Of a stretch of 51,129 nt of DNA, positions 42,403 to 51,129 are shown piece after piece. The DNA lies in the NCBI RefSeq assembly GCF_014842915.1, contig NZ_JACYXI010000021.1:1-51129 (forward strand). The letters are read 5' to 3'. Each line of letters opens with the position of its first letter. Positions within the stretch are counted from its first letter, which is position 1. The notes under the pieces were generated by a model. The model was given only the letters and a program-made list of their open reading frames with translations. It was not told the DNA's origin and made no database searches. The stretch comes from Roseibium litorale. Its GTDB lineage: Bacteria; Pseudomonadota; Alphaproteobacteria; Rhizobiales; Stappiaceae. Made by a program: the position numbers and the translations under genes.

Positions 42403-44019
42403 TCAGTGACGGAAGTGACGCATGCCCGTGAGGACCATGGCCAGACCAGCTTCATCAGCCGCCGCAATCACCTCGTCATCCCGCATGGAGCCACCCGGCT
42501 GGATGACAGCCGTAGCGCCCGCTTCCGCGGCAGACAACAGACCATCCGCGAAGGGGAAGAACGCATCTGAGGCCACAACGCAGCCCTTGGTCAGCGCTTC
42601 GCTAAGACCAGCTGTTTCGGTCGCATCCAGCGCCTTGCGGGCTGCGATGCGGGCGGAATCCACGCGGCTCATCTGGCCTGCGCCAACGCCAACCGTTGCG
42701 CCGTCCTTGGCATAGACGATGGCATTGGACTTGACGTGCTTGGCAACGCGGAAAGCAAACTTGAGGTCGCTGAGCTCCTGAGCCGTCGGCGCACGCTTGG
42801 TGACAACCTTGAGATCCAGATCATCAACGACACCATTGTCGCGGTTCTGAACCAGAAGGCCGCCGGCAACCGACTTGACGAAGAGGCCCTTGGCGCGCGG
42901 ATCGGCAAGACCGCCGGTCAGCAGCAGGCGCAAGTTCTTCTTGGCAGCGATGATCTCGCGGGCAGCGTCATCCGCATCCGGTGCAATGATCACTTCCGTG
43001 AAGATCTTGACGATTTCCTCGGCAGCAGCCGCGTCCAGCTTCTGGTTCAGGGCAACAATGCCACCAAAAGCCGACACAGGGTCACAACGCAGGGCCAGCT
43101 CATAAGCGTCCTTGAGCGTCTTGCCTTCAGCCACCCCGCAAGGGTTGGCATGCTTGATGATGGCAACGGCTGCGGTGCGGGCCGGATCGAACTCGCTCAC
43201 CAGCTCGAAAGCTGCATCGGTGTCGTTGATGTTGTTGTAGGACAGGGTCTTGCCCTGGATCTGCTTGGCCGTCGCCACGCCCGGACGAACCTCGCCGGTC
43301 TTGTAGAAGCCCGCGGACTGATGCGGGTTTTCGCCGTAGCGCATGACTTCGGCGAGCTTGCCGCCAACAGCACGATAAGCTGGCGTGGCTTCGTCCAGCT
43401 GATCGGCCAGCCAGTTGGAAACCGCAGCGTCATAAGCGGCGGTGCGGGCAAAGGCCTTCAGCGCCAGCTTCTTGCGCAGTTCGATCGGAGACCGGCCGTT
43501 GTTCTTGTCCAGCTCGTCGATGACCAGATCATAGTCCGCCGGGTCGGTCACCACGGTCACATAGGCGTGGTTCTTGGCGGCAGCGCGGGTCATGGCCGGG
43601 CCGCCAATGTCGATGTTCTCGACGCCGGTTGCATAATCGGCGCCCTTTGCCACCACATCCTCGAACGGATAGAGATTGCCGCAGAAGAGGTCGATGCCGG
43701 TGATGCCGTGCTCGCTCATGGCGGCCTGATGGTCCGCATCGTCACGGATCGACAGCAGACCGCCGTGAACCGCCGGATGCAGGGTCTTCACCCGGCCATC
43801 CATGATTTCCGGAAAGCCGGTGACTTCCGAGATGTCCATCACCGCAAGGCCCGCATCCTTCAACGCCTTGTAGGAACCGCCGGTGGAGACCAGCTCGACG
43901 CCGCGCTCTGCAAGAGCCTTGGCGAAGTCAATCAGGCCGGTCTTGTCGAAGACGGAGAGAAGAGCCCGCTTGACGGGAACGAGCGGCGGAACAGGAACGC
44001 TCTTGGACACAATGGCCAT
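42403..44019 (-). CDS. purH: Bifunctional AICAR transformylase / IMP cyclohydrolase
   Basis: 538 residues from the ATG at 44019, with GTGAGG upstream. Residues about 20-150 are the MGS-like cyclohydrolase domain ([47 protein letters not shown]). The larger part is the transformylase ([36 protein letters not shown]). It carries out the last two steps of IMP synthesis. It is commonly found near heparinase-like and rsmB genes in this group. Confidence 0.96.
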   Translation of the reverse strand: MAIVSKSVPVPPLVPVKRALLSVFDKTGLIDFAKALAERGVELVSTGGSYKALKDAGLAVMDISEVTGFPEIMDGRVKTLHPAVHGGLLSIRDDADHQAAMSEHGITGIDLFCGNLYPFEDVVAKGADYATGVENIDIGGPAMTRAAAKNHAYVTVVTDPADYDLVIDELDKNNGRSPIELRKKLALKAFARTAAYDAAVSNWLADQLDEATPAYRAVGGKLAEVMRYGENPHQSAGFYKTGEVRPGVATAKQIQGKTLSYNNINDTDAAFELVSEFDPARTAAVAIIKHANPCGVAEGKTLKDAYELALRCDPVSAFGGIVALNQKLDAAAAEEIVKIFTEVIIAPDADDAAREIIAAKKNLRLLLTGGLADPRAKGLFVKSVAGGLLVQNRDNGVVDDLDLKVVTKRAPTAQELSDLKFAFRVAKHVKSNAIVYAKDGATVGVGAGQMSRVDSARIAARKALDATETAGLSEALTKGCVVASDAFFPFADGLLSAAEAGATAVIQPGGSMRDDEVIAAADEAGLAMVLTGMRHFRH

Positions 44020-44183
44020 CTGGGAATGCCTCACGATTTGGAAGGTCCGGAAACTGGCGCCGCCCTATCACGAAAGAAGAGCAAGGGAAAGGTCTCAACG
44101 GCCTCCCTGCCGATCAGTAAGGTCGGAGACTCCCTCTGACGGTACGCCGTTCCAACGACATTTCTGCAGCTTTTCCTGCCTGC

Positions 44184-45551
44184 TCACCGTAACAGATAGG
44201 CATGAGCGGAACCGGCGCCGGTTGAGCGAGCACCTTGCTCGATCTGAATTTTCCCATCCAGGCTCAATTTGTTTAAAACAATAGACAATTTCCGCCCAAC
44301 GAGAACCCCGCTTCCATTCAGGTGCAGGTTCCGGCTCGGGAGATAGAGAAGGCCCTCGACATTCATCATTCCATCGAGATTGTAGCTGCTCCAGGCCTCG
44401 CGCCTTAATCCGGGAGCCTCGACAAGGGCAAGATCCTTGTAGGGGCCTGACACAGGAGCCGTCAGATCGAGCTTCGAGCTGCCCTGTACGGTCAGAAAGG
44501 CTGAGTCCTTGTCGGCCAGGTAAATCGTCACCTCGTGTGCGACGACTTTCTGGTTGTTGAATGTTATCCGAGATCCATTAGAGAGAAGGTACAGACCAGA
44601 TCCCATGGTTACATTGTACACTGACCCGTTAAAGTTGAAGCCTGCCTTGTTGAAAACATAGGTTCCGCTGCCGAATTCAACTGCCGCTGAGTTGAGAGAA
44701 AGTCCTGCCTTGAAGACATAGTTCCCTGGTAAGAATCTGACCAGGCGCACATGCCCGTTGATGTTCGGCCACCAGCAATAGGTCCCCGGCTTAAAAACCA
44801 TTTCTTCACGCCGTTCGTCGGGAAAGTCTGATTTTTGCATACAGCGGCTTTCCGATACAACACCCGGCGAAAGCACTGGTACGGCGTTTTTGAACGGATC
44901 CGCCATCGCGTCGCAATGCTCTTCCCATTCGGCCCGCCAAGGACGTGCATTTCCTCCAAGTTTACCTGCAACGCACATGTGTTTTGTTGTGATATTCCGG
45001 GAGTCTACCCATGTCGCAGGGTTACCTGTTGCCCGGACATGCATTTCACAATTCGGCATCGAAATAATCCCGCTGCCGTTTGCCTTGAACCCTTGTTGGT
45101 CACGTTCGTCGGTCACGAGAATGCAAGCTTCGGAAGTCGAGATTCCGACCGCGGACCGAACGCTGACGGGAAGCGTTTGCACGCCGAAGATCTGCAGGAA
45201 ACTGCTGCGGATTTCCGTTTTCGCAGTACCCGTCAGCTCTCCTGGCTGCTCTTGGAAGCCGCTGGTGATCTCCACATTTTCAGAGCTCGAGAAAACACCC
45301 TTGAAGAACTGAGCGGCGGCAGCTTCCTTGTCGCCTTCGCTGACAGCCCCTGCAAGCACTGCGGAATCCAAAGCGCTTTGAATTTTGTCACGCAAAGAAA
45401 CGCCTCTGGCGAAATCAACCCCGGCTCCGGCACAACACACAACGACCGCGCCCAAAAGTGCGAAAATCATCGTGACATTTCCGTTGCGGCATCGCGAGAA
45501 CCTTCCCGACAAGTTGGTAATCTTCGCAGGAAAGTTTGATGCACACCTCAT
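44184..45551 (-). CDS. TadE/TadG-like pilus-assembly-type protein
   Basis: 455 residues from the ATG at 45551 behind GGAGGTGAT. A basic N-terminus precedes one membrane segment (VTMIFALLGAVVVCCAGAGVD), then FARGVSLRDKIQSALDSAVL, which is the TadE/G N-terminal signature. The remainder is exported and has a repeated short-strand pattern with many Asn and Gly (FNFNGSVYNVTMGSGLYLLS), suggestive of a beta-helix. The von Willebrand domain of many TadG proteins is not seen. No other Tad genes are nearby. It lies between purH and the heparinase gene. Confidence 0.7.
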   Translation of the reverse strand: MRCASNFPAKITNLSGRFSRCRNGNVTMIFALLGAVVVCCAGAGVDFARGVSLRDKIQSALDSAVLAGAVSEGDKEAAAAQFFKGVFSSSENVEITSGFQEQPGELTGTAKTEIRSSFLQIFGVQTLPVSVRSAVGISTSEACILVTDERDQQGFKANGSGIISMPNCEMHVRATGNPATWVDSRNITTKHMCVAGKLGGNARPWRAEWEEHCDAMADPFKNAVPVLSPGVVSESRCMQKSDFPDERREEMVFKPGTYCWWPNINGHVRLVRFLPGNYVFKAGLSLNSAAVEFGSGTYVFNKAGFNFNGSVYNVTMGSGLYLLSNGSRITFNNQKVVAHEVTIYLADKDSAFLTVQGSSKLDLTAPVSGPYKDLALVEAPGLRREAWSSYNLDGMMNVEGLLYLPSRNLHLNGSGVLVGRKLSIVLNKLSLDGKIQIEQGARSTGAGSAHAYLLR

Positions 45552-45946
45552 ATCACCTCCAATGATCGTATTTGACGCAAGGTACAATTATTAATACTTA
45601 CCCGGCGAAGGGCTTTTCATTGCTAAATGAGGTGAAATTATTAATAAATATATAAATTCGAAATCAATCTAAGATGATTACGTAGAGTAATGCACTGGAA
45701 GGTTGAATACTTTTCCGTCACACCCAATATTCATAAAGTCATAGTTACAATTTTATCGAAAATTGCTGTCACTCCGCAGGAGCTGCGCTCCAGCAGGTGT
45801 TCAGGAAAGAGGAGTTTATAGGGAGTCTGCCCGGCAACGAGAGACCTCTCATCGCGAAAAGGCAGATGGAGCGATCAGGGGCGCTGGGGAAATGAGCAGC
45901 CCCGCTTTCAAAGGAAGTAAATCAAACCGGTCGGCCACGCGTCAGC
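45552..45946. other. AT-rich gap without a convincing gene
   Basis: The region upstream of the TadG-like gene is strongly AT-rich from about 45,585 to 45,760. A 65-codon plus-strand frame (45763-45960) is Arg/Ser-rich with no ribosome site and is not accepted. Confidence 0.5.
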
Positions 45947-47812
45947 TTAATCAAAGCTGAAGCCATGCTCCGTGGTGCCGCCGTCATCTTCTGGCATCTC
46001 GAACTGGAACTCTTCTACGGGCTCCTCGACACCTGCGGGAATAGCACGGCGGGTGAGCTTGGCGCTTGCAGTGCGGCGGAACTGCCAGGAGACGGTCTGG
46101 TTCTCACGCGCATGGCCGTAGATGACCATCTGCATGGTCTTGCGGTGGCCGTAGACGTCCGAGAGATAGATGGATTCTTCCAGAGCCAGCTCAGACCCGG
46201 GGGCATCAAATTCCCAGGCTTCGCCGTCACGGCAGACCAGCAGAACCGCCGTGCCGCCGCGCAGAAAACTGCTTTTGATGGCTGGATGAAGATGGAACCG
46301 GACCGCGTAATAGCCTTCACGGCCAGGATTGCGCTGGAGGACAAAACTGTCGATCCCGTCGAGCACCGTGCCGTCCGAACTCAACCGCAGATCACGGGCA
46401 TGCACGAGACCGAAATTGGCCACATAGCCATCATGGGACGCGCTGACACGGGTTCCGAAATCATCGTCGTTGCGCTCCACCGGCACAACCTCCGGACCGG
46501 AGATCACTGGCGTCCCCAGCCAGCGGGTAAAGGGACGTTCGGTCAGGAAGCGGCAAGAGGATGTTTCCTCGATCGTCGCCGTGGAATGGGCAGGCGTGGA
46601 CCGGCTGACGCGGCGCCAGGCCTCGTTGGAGCGTCCCGAGACACCGCAATTGACGACAATCCGGTTCAAGCCGGAGGAAAACTCGAAAGACAGACAGCCG
46701 GCATGGGCATTGCCGCTGACCGCCAGCGCGGGCGGCTTGCCGGTGTCCACCAGTACGACCGACTTGCCGCCGGTGAGCCGCTGGTAGCCGGTATGCGGCG
46801 CGTTGCCGGGGGCCGCTCCACGGGCGTCGTCATAGGCCATGATAGTGGCGACGAGATCGTTCGGCGTGGAGCCCATGCCGTTGAAATGGGCGAAAGCCCC
46901 GTCTCCATGACGGAAGAAGCGCATCATCGGCATCATCCGGTCGACGGAGAGCATCATGGTTTCCGGCAGTTCCAGCCCTTGCGCGATGAAGGCCTGCCGG
47001 ACGGGCAGAAGATCGGCAAGGATCTCGATGATCGCACGGGGATTGCGGGAAATATGGCCGCCATCGGTGAGGATCTGGCGCATCAGCTCCTGATCCAGCC
47101 GCCGGATGCTCTGGCGCGCATAGCGCCCCTGCCCGGCCATGGAGACACATGCCGCCGCGATGGCAAGTGCGGCCTGCAGCCGCTCGACACCGTCCTGGGT
47201 CTCGTTGATCGTCTTGCGCAGAAAGCGGACCTGACGGGCAAGGGACTTCAGAAACCGGCTGTAGAAGTCGTGATCGCCGTCCTCGAGAATGAACGGCGAA
47301 TGGGCAAGCCAGGACATCACCCGCCGGGTGACCACCGGCACATCCCAGCCGATGGGATGCCGTCTGCCGCAGATCCTCATCCAGTCGTCGACCAGCGCGC
47401 GGGCATTCTGGCCCGCGATCCGGCTGTCTGCAGCCCTTAAATCCCGGAGCCAGGCAAAACCATGCAACTCCCGCTGCCAGTCCGGATGGGTGCCGCCAAT
47501 CTCGAACGGGCTGTCGCCATGGGTTTCCACCAGATGGCCGGAAAACAGGAAGCGTCCGCCGTAGATATCAGCGGCATTGGTCTGGTCAGCGGTTCTCAGA
47601 TCCTGAGGCGCAATCAGCAAACGCGACGGCGCGCCCGGCTGCGGGCGCAGCCGGAATAGCGGGCCCCCATGGACCCACTTCAGCGTCTGTTGCCAGGCAT
47701 GGCCAGCCAGCAGGCGCCAGATACGGCCCTGTTCTGCAAAGGCTCCCATGGTCAAAGCACCATTCCGCCGCGTGGACGCGCTACCCGAAATATGAGTGTT
47801 TTCCTTCACCAC
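45947..47812 (-). CDS. Heparinase II/III-family protein
   Basis: 621 residues from a GTG at 47812; an ATG at 47749 with GGTG before it is also likely (600 residues). The alpha-toroid N-terminal half carries WQRELHGFAWLRDLRA, GWDVPVVTRRVMSWL and DGGHISRNPRAIIEIL, and the C-terminal half is the heparinase II/III beta-sandwich (AHAGCLSFEFSSG, AHSTATIEETSSC). No signal peptide is seen. Family members include lyases for uronic-acid polysaccharides, but this alphaproteobacterial group next to rsmB and purH is uncharacterised. Confidence 0.85.
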   Translation of the reverse strand: MVKENTHISGSASTRRNGALTMGAFAEQGRIWRLLAGHAWQQTLKWVHGGPLFRLRPQPGAPSRLLIAPQDLRTADQTNAADIYGGRFLFSGHLVETHGDSPFEIGGTHPDWQRELHGFAWLRDLRAADSRIAGQNARALVDDWMRICGRRHPIGWDVPVVTRRVMSWLAHSPFILEDGDHDFYSRFLKSLARQVRFLRKTINETQDGVERLQAALAIAAACVSMAGQGRYARQSIRRLDQELMRQILTDGGHISRNPRAIIEILADLLPVRQAFIAQGLELPETMMLSVDRMMPMMRFFRHGDGAFAHFNGMGSTPNDLVATIMAYDDARGAAPGNAPHTGYQRLTGGKSVVLVDTGKPPALAVSGNAHAGCLSFEFSSGLNRIVVNCGVSGRSNEAWRRVSRSTPAHSTATIEETSSCRFLTERPFTRWLGTPVISGPEVVPVERNDDDFGTRVSASHDGYVANFGLVHARDLRLSSDGTVLDGIDSFVLQRNPGREGYYAVRFHLHPAIKSSFLRGGTAVLLVCRDGEAWEFDAPGSELALEESIYLSDVYGHRKTMQMVIYGHARENQTVSWQFRRTASAKLTRRAIPAGVEEPVEEFQFEMPEDDGGTTEHGFSFD

Positions 47813-47882
47813 AAGCCCGGAACCGGGCTGTTAAGGTTAGCAAATTCTTTCCAGAATAGTCTCAACAACAGTTTATGTGCCG

Positions 47883-49298
47883 TTAAAGACGGCGGATCCT
47901 TGCTGCGAAAAAGCCATCCAGGCCGGTTTCTACCCCATCGATTGTGGCCGCATGGCACGGCAGGGTGCGCAGATAGCCTTCCGGCGTGACCACCGCCTCA
48001 AGCCCGCCAACCTCTTCCGGAAGCACGGGAACCAGCTCGAAGCCCGGTTGATCGGTCAGGAAGGATGCGATCTGGTCTTCGCCCTCGGCCCGCTCCATCG
48101 AACAGGTGCAATAGACCAGCGTTCCGCCCGGCTGCAGCCACCCGGCAACACGGCGCAGGAGAACGGACTGGACCTCGGAGAGCACGCCAACGTCATAAGC
48201 CTGCTTGATCCATGGCACGTCCGGATGACGGCGGATGGTGCCGGTTGCGCTACAGGGCGCGTCCAGCAAGATCGCATCGAAGGGGGCTGAGGGCTCCCAC
48301 TCGCGCAGGTCCGAGGCGATCACCTCTGCCTCCAGCCCGAGACGGGCGAGATTCTCGGTCACGCGCTTCAAACGGCTTTGGGAGATATCGACGGCGGTCA
48401 CTTTCGCGCCCGCTGCAGCAAGCTGAGCGGTCTTGCCGCCGGGAGCAGCGCAAAGATCGGCCGCCCGTTTGCCGGAAAGGTCTCCCAAGAGACGGGCAGG
48501 CATGGAAGCGGCGGCATCCTGAACCCACCAGTTCCCTTGCGCGAAGCCTTCCAACGCATCGACAGCGCCCTTGCGGTGAAGACGTACGGACCCGGCGCCG
48601 ACGACAACTCCGCCCAGACGCTCAGCCCAGCCCGCAGGATCATCCTTGACGGTCAAGTCCAGCGCGGCTTCGTTCTGATGCGCACCAGCGATCGCAAGCG
48701 CGACGTCCTCACCATAGGCGGCCGTCCAGCTATCCAGAAGCCAGCCAGGCGTATTCAGACGGTTCCCGTCCAGGTCTCCCGTCACATCTTCCCGCTCACG
48801 GCCAAGGCGCCGCAAAACGCCATTGACGAGCCCCTTATACGGCACGGCGCGGCGGTCAACACTGGCATGATCCACCGCCAGAGACACAGCTGCGCGATCC
48901 GGAATGTCGAGATAGAGCATCTGCGCCATGGCGACATGAAGGATGTCGGTTACCCGGCCGGTCTTTTCAGGAATGCGCCGGTCCAGCAGGCGGTCCAGCA
49001 GCTCGTTCAGCTCGCCCCGGTGGCGCAAGCAAGCGCCGAGAATGGCGCGGACCAGGCCCTTGTCATTGGCAGCAAGTTCCCGGAACCCGGAATGGCCGGA
49101 ATTCGCGTCCAGCTCGCCGTCGAGAGGACGGCGCTTGTGAACCACGTTGCCAAGTATATCCGCAGCCACCTTGCGGGCGAGAAAGCCCGGTTTGTCCTTC
49201 ATCAGCGGGCGTTCCTGTCCGCCTTCAGCTTGCGGACCGGTTCCCGGCTTCTTCGGACGCCCCTTGGAGGGCAGGTGGGGACGCGACGGTTTGGCCAA
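47883..49298 (-). CDS. rsmB: 16S rRNA m5C methyltransferase RsmB
   Basis: 471 residues. A basic Pro-rich leader is followed by the NusB-like RNA-binding domain (ARKVAADILGNVVHKRRPLD, LNELLDRLLDRR). The Rossmann methyltransferase domain has the SAM site DLCAAPGGKTAQL, the two RNA-m5C cysteines in DAPCSATGTIRRHPDVPW and YCTCSMERAEGEDQ. It methylates C967 of 16S rRNA in E. coli. It is upstream of the heparinase gene on the same strand, with 70 bases between. Confidence 0.93.
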   Translation of the reverse strand: MAKPSRPHLPSKGRPKKPGTGPQAEGGQERPLMKDKPGFLARKVAADILGNVVHKRRPLDGELDANSGHSGFRELAANDKGLVRAILGACLRHRGELNELLDRLLDRRIPEKTGRVTDILHVAMAQMLYLDIPDRAAVSLAVDHASVDRRAVPYKGLVNGVLRRLGREREDVTGDLDGNRLNTPGWLLDSWTAAYGEDVALAIAGAHQNEAALDLTVKDDPAGWAERLGGVVVGAGSVRLHRKGAVDALEGFAQGNWWVQDAAASMPARLLGDLSGKRAADLCAAPGGKTAQLAAAGAKVTAVDISQSRLKRVTENLARLGLEAEVIASDLREWEPSAPFDAILLDAPCSATGTIRRHPDVPWIKQAYDVGVLSEVQSVLLRRVAGWLQPGGTLVYCTCSMERAEGEDQIASFLTDQPGFELVPVLPEEVGGLEAVVTPEGYLRTLPCHAATIDGVETGLDGFFAARIRRL

Positions 49299-49340
49299 GG
49301 CTGGACTCCGTGGATGCTCAGATTTCTTGAGGGGGCGAAG

Positions 49341-49380
49341 AGAAAAAGCGAGCGCCGCAGACCGATATGGTCAGCGGCGC
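49341..49380 (-). terminator. Rho-independent terminator after htpX
   Basis: On the minus strand GCGCCGC-GACC pairs with GGTC-GCGGCGC with one internal mismatch around a 5-base loop, followed by TCGCTTTTTCT. Confidence 0.65.
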
Positions 49381-49466
49381 GTTTAACGGACAGTTTAGAT
49401 GGCACCGGCCTGAGGGAAAAGCGATTTCTCCCGCACCGGTTCCGGGGCCTTCTCAGGCTGCGGCTC

Positions 49467-50492
49467 TTACCCCCATGGCCCGCGTGGCCGACGAGGCTCA
49501 TCGCCTGCATCATTGCGGGGCCTCTCGCGCCGCGCGCCTCCCCAAGGGCCAGACGGAGCAGGCCCGCTGGCGGACTGGCCATAAGGCGCACTGCGGTAGG
49601 AGCTCGCCGCAGCCGTTGCCTGCGGACGGTAACCACCACCACTGCCCAGACCGGATTGAGCCAGTTTCTGCAATTCGGCAATGCGGTTGGCGGTTGCCGG
49701 GTGGGTGGAAAAGAGATTGTCCATCCGCTCACCGGATAGCGGGTTCATGATGAACATATGCGCAGTTGCCGGGTTCGCTTCGGCATCCGGATTGCGAATA
49801 TGCTCAACGCCGCCGGCAATCTTGTTCAACGCGGAGGCCAGCCACATCGGTTCGCCGCAGATCTGCGCGCCCATGCGGTCGGCGGCATATTCGCGGGTCC
49901 GGGAAATGGCCATCTGCACCAGCATTGCCGCCAGCGGCGCCACGATCATGGCGACCAGAACACCAACGAAGCCGAAGGGATTGTTGTTGTCCCGATTGCC
50001 ACCAAAGAAAAAGGCAAAGTTGCCGAGCATGGAAATGGCACCGGCGATGGTCGCCGTGATGGTCATGATCAAGGTGTCGTGGTTCTTGATATGCGCCAGT
50101 TCGTGCGCCATCACGCCCGCCACCTCTTCCTCGCTCAGCATGTTGAGCAGGCCAGTGGTGGCTGCCACCGCAGCATTTTCCGGGTTCCGGCCCGTCGCAA
50201 AGGCGTTCGGCTGCGGATTGTTGATGATATAGACCTTGGGCATCGGCAGGCCCGCATTGGCGGAGAGCTGGCGGATCATGTGAAACAGCTCCGGCGCGGT
50301 GCGCTCGTCAGCTTCCTGCGCATGATGCATGCGCAGGACCATCTTGTCCGAGTTCCAGTAGCTGAAGACGTTCATGCCGGCGGCAATCAGCAGTGCGATC
50401 ATCATGCCGCCCTGGCCGCCGATCATATAGCCAATCCCCATGAACAGCGCGGTCATGGCCGCAAGCAGCATGGCTGTACGCAAATAGTTCAT
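49467..50492 (-). CDS. htpX: Membrane zinc protease HtpX
   Basis: 341 residues from the ATG at 50492, starting [19 protein letters not shown]. Two N-terminal membrane segments, then the zinc site [10 protein letters not shown] near 130, two further membrane segments ([35 protein letters not shown]), and the third ligand in [13 protein letters not shown]. The C-terminus is a Gly/Ser/Arg-rich tail longer than in E. coli HtpX. It degrades misfolded membrane proteins. Confidence 0.94.
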   Translation of the reverse strand: MNYLRTAMLLAAMTALFMGIGYMIGGQGGMMIALLIAAGMNVFSYWNSDKMVLRMHHAQEADERTAPELFHMIRQLSANAGLPMPKVYIINNPQPNAFATGRNPENAAVAATTGLLNMLSEEEVAGVMAHELAHIKNHDTLIMTITATIAGAISMLGNFAFFFGGNRDNNNPFGFVGVLVAMIVAPLAAMLVQMAISRTREYAADRMGAQICGEPMWLASALNKIAGGVEHIRNPDAEANPATAHMFIMNPLSGERMDNLFSTHPATANRIAELQKLAQSGLGSGGGYRPQATAAASSYRSAPYGQSASGPAPSGPWGGARRERPRNDAGDEPRRPRGPWG

Positions 50493-50634
50493 CTCGGGCC
50501 GTCCACCAGTCCTTTTGCAATTCGGGATGAGGCTCTGTATAGCCTCTGTCAGACAGAAATGGGGTGGTTGCGCCAGCGCTTCAAGCTTTCCGCGCCTCAA
50601 GACCGCCCCTCAGATCCAAGCGGGAGCCAGACCC

Positions 50635-50925
50635 ATGGCCGGTGACAACAGCAACACCCCGGATCAACCGCAGGCGTCCAACGTGGTCGCCTTCAAGGTG
50701 GCAGCAGACGCGCCCTCTCTGGCGGTGGAAGTCAAGGAAGCGCCCAAGCGCCGGTTTGAAGACCTTCCGCCCGCCGCCCAGCGCGCCCTGAAGGAAGCCG
50801 AAGCCCGCCGAGCGGAGATTGACGCCCGCCAGGAGACCCTGCCTGCTGAAGTTAATGGCCGGGGCGGGCTGGAGCCAACCCGCTATGACGACTGGGAAAT
50901 CAAAGGCCTGACCTCGGATTTTTGA
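50635..50925 (+). CDS. DUF1674 (SDHAF4-like) protein
   Basis: 96 residues from the ATG at 50635 behind GGGAG. The C-terminal motif NGRGGLEPTRYDDWEIKG is the DUF1674 signature, shared with the mitochondrial succinate dehydrogenase assembly factor SDHAF4/Sdh8. The middle is a charged helix (RFEDLPPAAQRALKEAEARR). It may assist flavinylated SdhA before complex II assembly; this is by homology. It is divergent from htpX, 142 bases away. Confidence 0.88.
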   Translation: MAGDNSNTPDQPQASNVVAFKVAADAPSLAVEVKEAPKRRFEDLPPAAQRALKEAEARRAEIDARQETLPAEVNGRGGLEPTRYDDWEIKGLTSDF

Positions 50926-50980
50926 GCGGCGGGCCAGCCTCTGAACGTTTTGCTTTCCGGAAAACTTGCTCCGTTCGTCA

Positions 50981-51129
50981 TCAACTCTGTTTTGCGATGT
51001 CATCTCTGATTCTGGCATTGAGGATGACGATGATCTTGCGCATGAGAGCCGAGATGGCAACGATTGGCTTTTTGCCGTTCTGTATAAGCCGTTGATAGAA
51101 CGCCTTTAATGGACCATTTGCCCGGCTCG
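50981..51129 (-). CDS. C-terminal part of an IS110-family transposase (partial)
   Basis: The last 48 residues of a frame that enters from the right edge, stop at 50981-50983. They read NGPLKAFYQRLIQNGKKPIV, then ISALMRKIIVILNARIRDD, which is the very conserved end of IS110/IS1111 transposases. These are DEDD-type recombinases; the remainder and the right end of the element are outside. The element sits about 55 bases downstream of the DUF1674 gene. Confidence 0.8.
   Translation of the reverse strand, partial: SRANGPLKAFYQRLIQNGKKPIVAISALMRKIIVILNARIRDDIAKQS

Noticed and set aside
42736..44139. 467-codon plus-strand frame opposite purH
   Set aside because: Shadow of purH; no family features.
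45763..45960. 65-codon plus-strand frame upstream of the heparinase end
   Set aside because: Arg/Ser-rich, no ribosome site, overlaps the heparinase stop.
45965..47440. 491-codon plus-strand frame opposite the heparinase gene
   Set aside because: Shadow frame: His/Arg/Gly-rich, no ribosome site, whereas the opposite strand has a full family match.
48378..49739. 453-codon plus-strand frame across rsmB and the htpX end
   Set aside because: Runs over two real genes and a terminator; no supporting motif.
1..51129. CRISPR arrays, tRNA, rRNA, integrase or reverse transcriptase
   Set aside because: None seen: no regular direct-repeat arrays, no tRNA-like cloverleaf noticed, and no protein with the relevant motifs.

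Overview
The window is alphaproteobacterial chromosome, most likely Hyphomicrobiales. Marks of this are an uncommon-form ArgC next to LeuD, the dapF-mtaB-ftsY order, the htpX / DUF1674 / rsmB / heparinase / purH neighbourhood, a ~1,600-residue NAD-glutamate dehydrogenase, and high GC with strong third-position bias outside the first 11 kb. A Stappiaceae-like source (Roseibium/Labrenzia type) fits but is a guess. No rRNA, tRNA, CRISPR array, integrase or reverse transcriptase was seen.

Region 1, about 1-11,450, is an AT-richer accessory island. It opens with the right end of an IS21-family element that has cut into the 3' end of a secreted hypothetical gene. A ParDE-type toxin-antitoxin pair with a perfect 13-bp inverted repeat upstream follows, then a scar made of gene remnants. 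Next come six tightly packed minus-strand genes (8577 down to 1985): an FMN split-barrel protein, a two-TM pentapeptide-repeat protein, a PfkB-family kinase, a large TIR-like/NACHT/FGE-sulfatase-fold protein, a Gfo/Idh/MocA oxidoreductase and a 2-oxoglutarate/Fe(II) oxygenase-like protein. A good sigma70-type promoter precedes them. Beyond lies a mobilisation module (relaxase, MobC-like protein, small ORF) and a Cys-rich secreted protein. The six-gene operon is the best candidate for an undescribed system: an NLR-like sensor with a membrane protein and small-molecule-modifying enzymes, carried on mobilisable DNA. A remnant of a relaxase C-terminus on its far side means relaxase 3'-end sequence brackets it.

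Region 2, 11,587-19,724, holds a FAH-family hydratase and a complete CUT1 sugar-type ABC operon (binding protein, two permeases, ATPase). The operon also encodes a tandem-domain glycerophosphodiester phosphodiesterase and a LacI regulator. A perfect 16-bp palindrome 64 bases ahead of the binding-protein gene is the likely LacI operator. A 12-bp hairpin behind that gene probably sets its higher expression.

Region 3, 19,833-44,019, is mostly core: ftsY, mtaB, dapF, a zinc metallopeptidase, a YkuD-fold protein, an OmpR-type response regulator with a cNMP-binding protein, msrQ, leuD (TTG start), argC, a peroxidase-related enzyme, NAD-glutamate dehydrogenase, a UMF1-type MFS carrier, a dienelactone-hydrolase-like secreted hydrolase, two convergent chemoreceptors and purH. 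Two copies of a palindromic intergenic repeat with a compensatory base-pair change lie at 23.7 and 27.8 kb.

Region 4, 44,184-51,129, has a TadE/TadG-like protein apparently inserted into the purH-heparinase-rsmB neighbourhood, then the heparinase II/III protein, rsmB, htpX, a DUF1674/SDHAF4-like protein, and at the edge the C-terminus of an IS110-family transposase.
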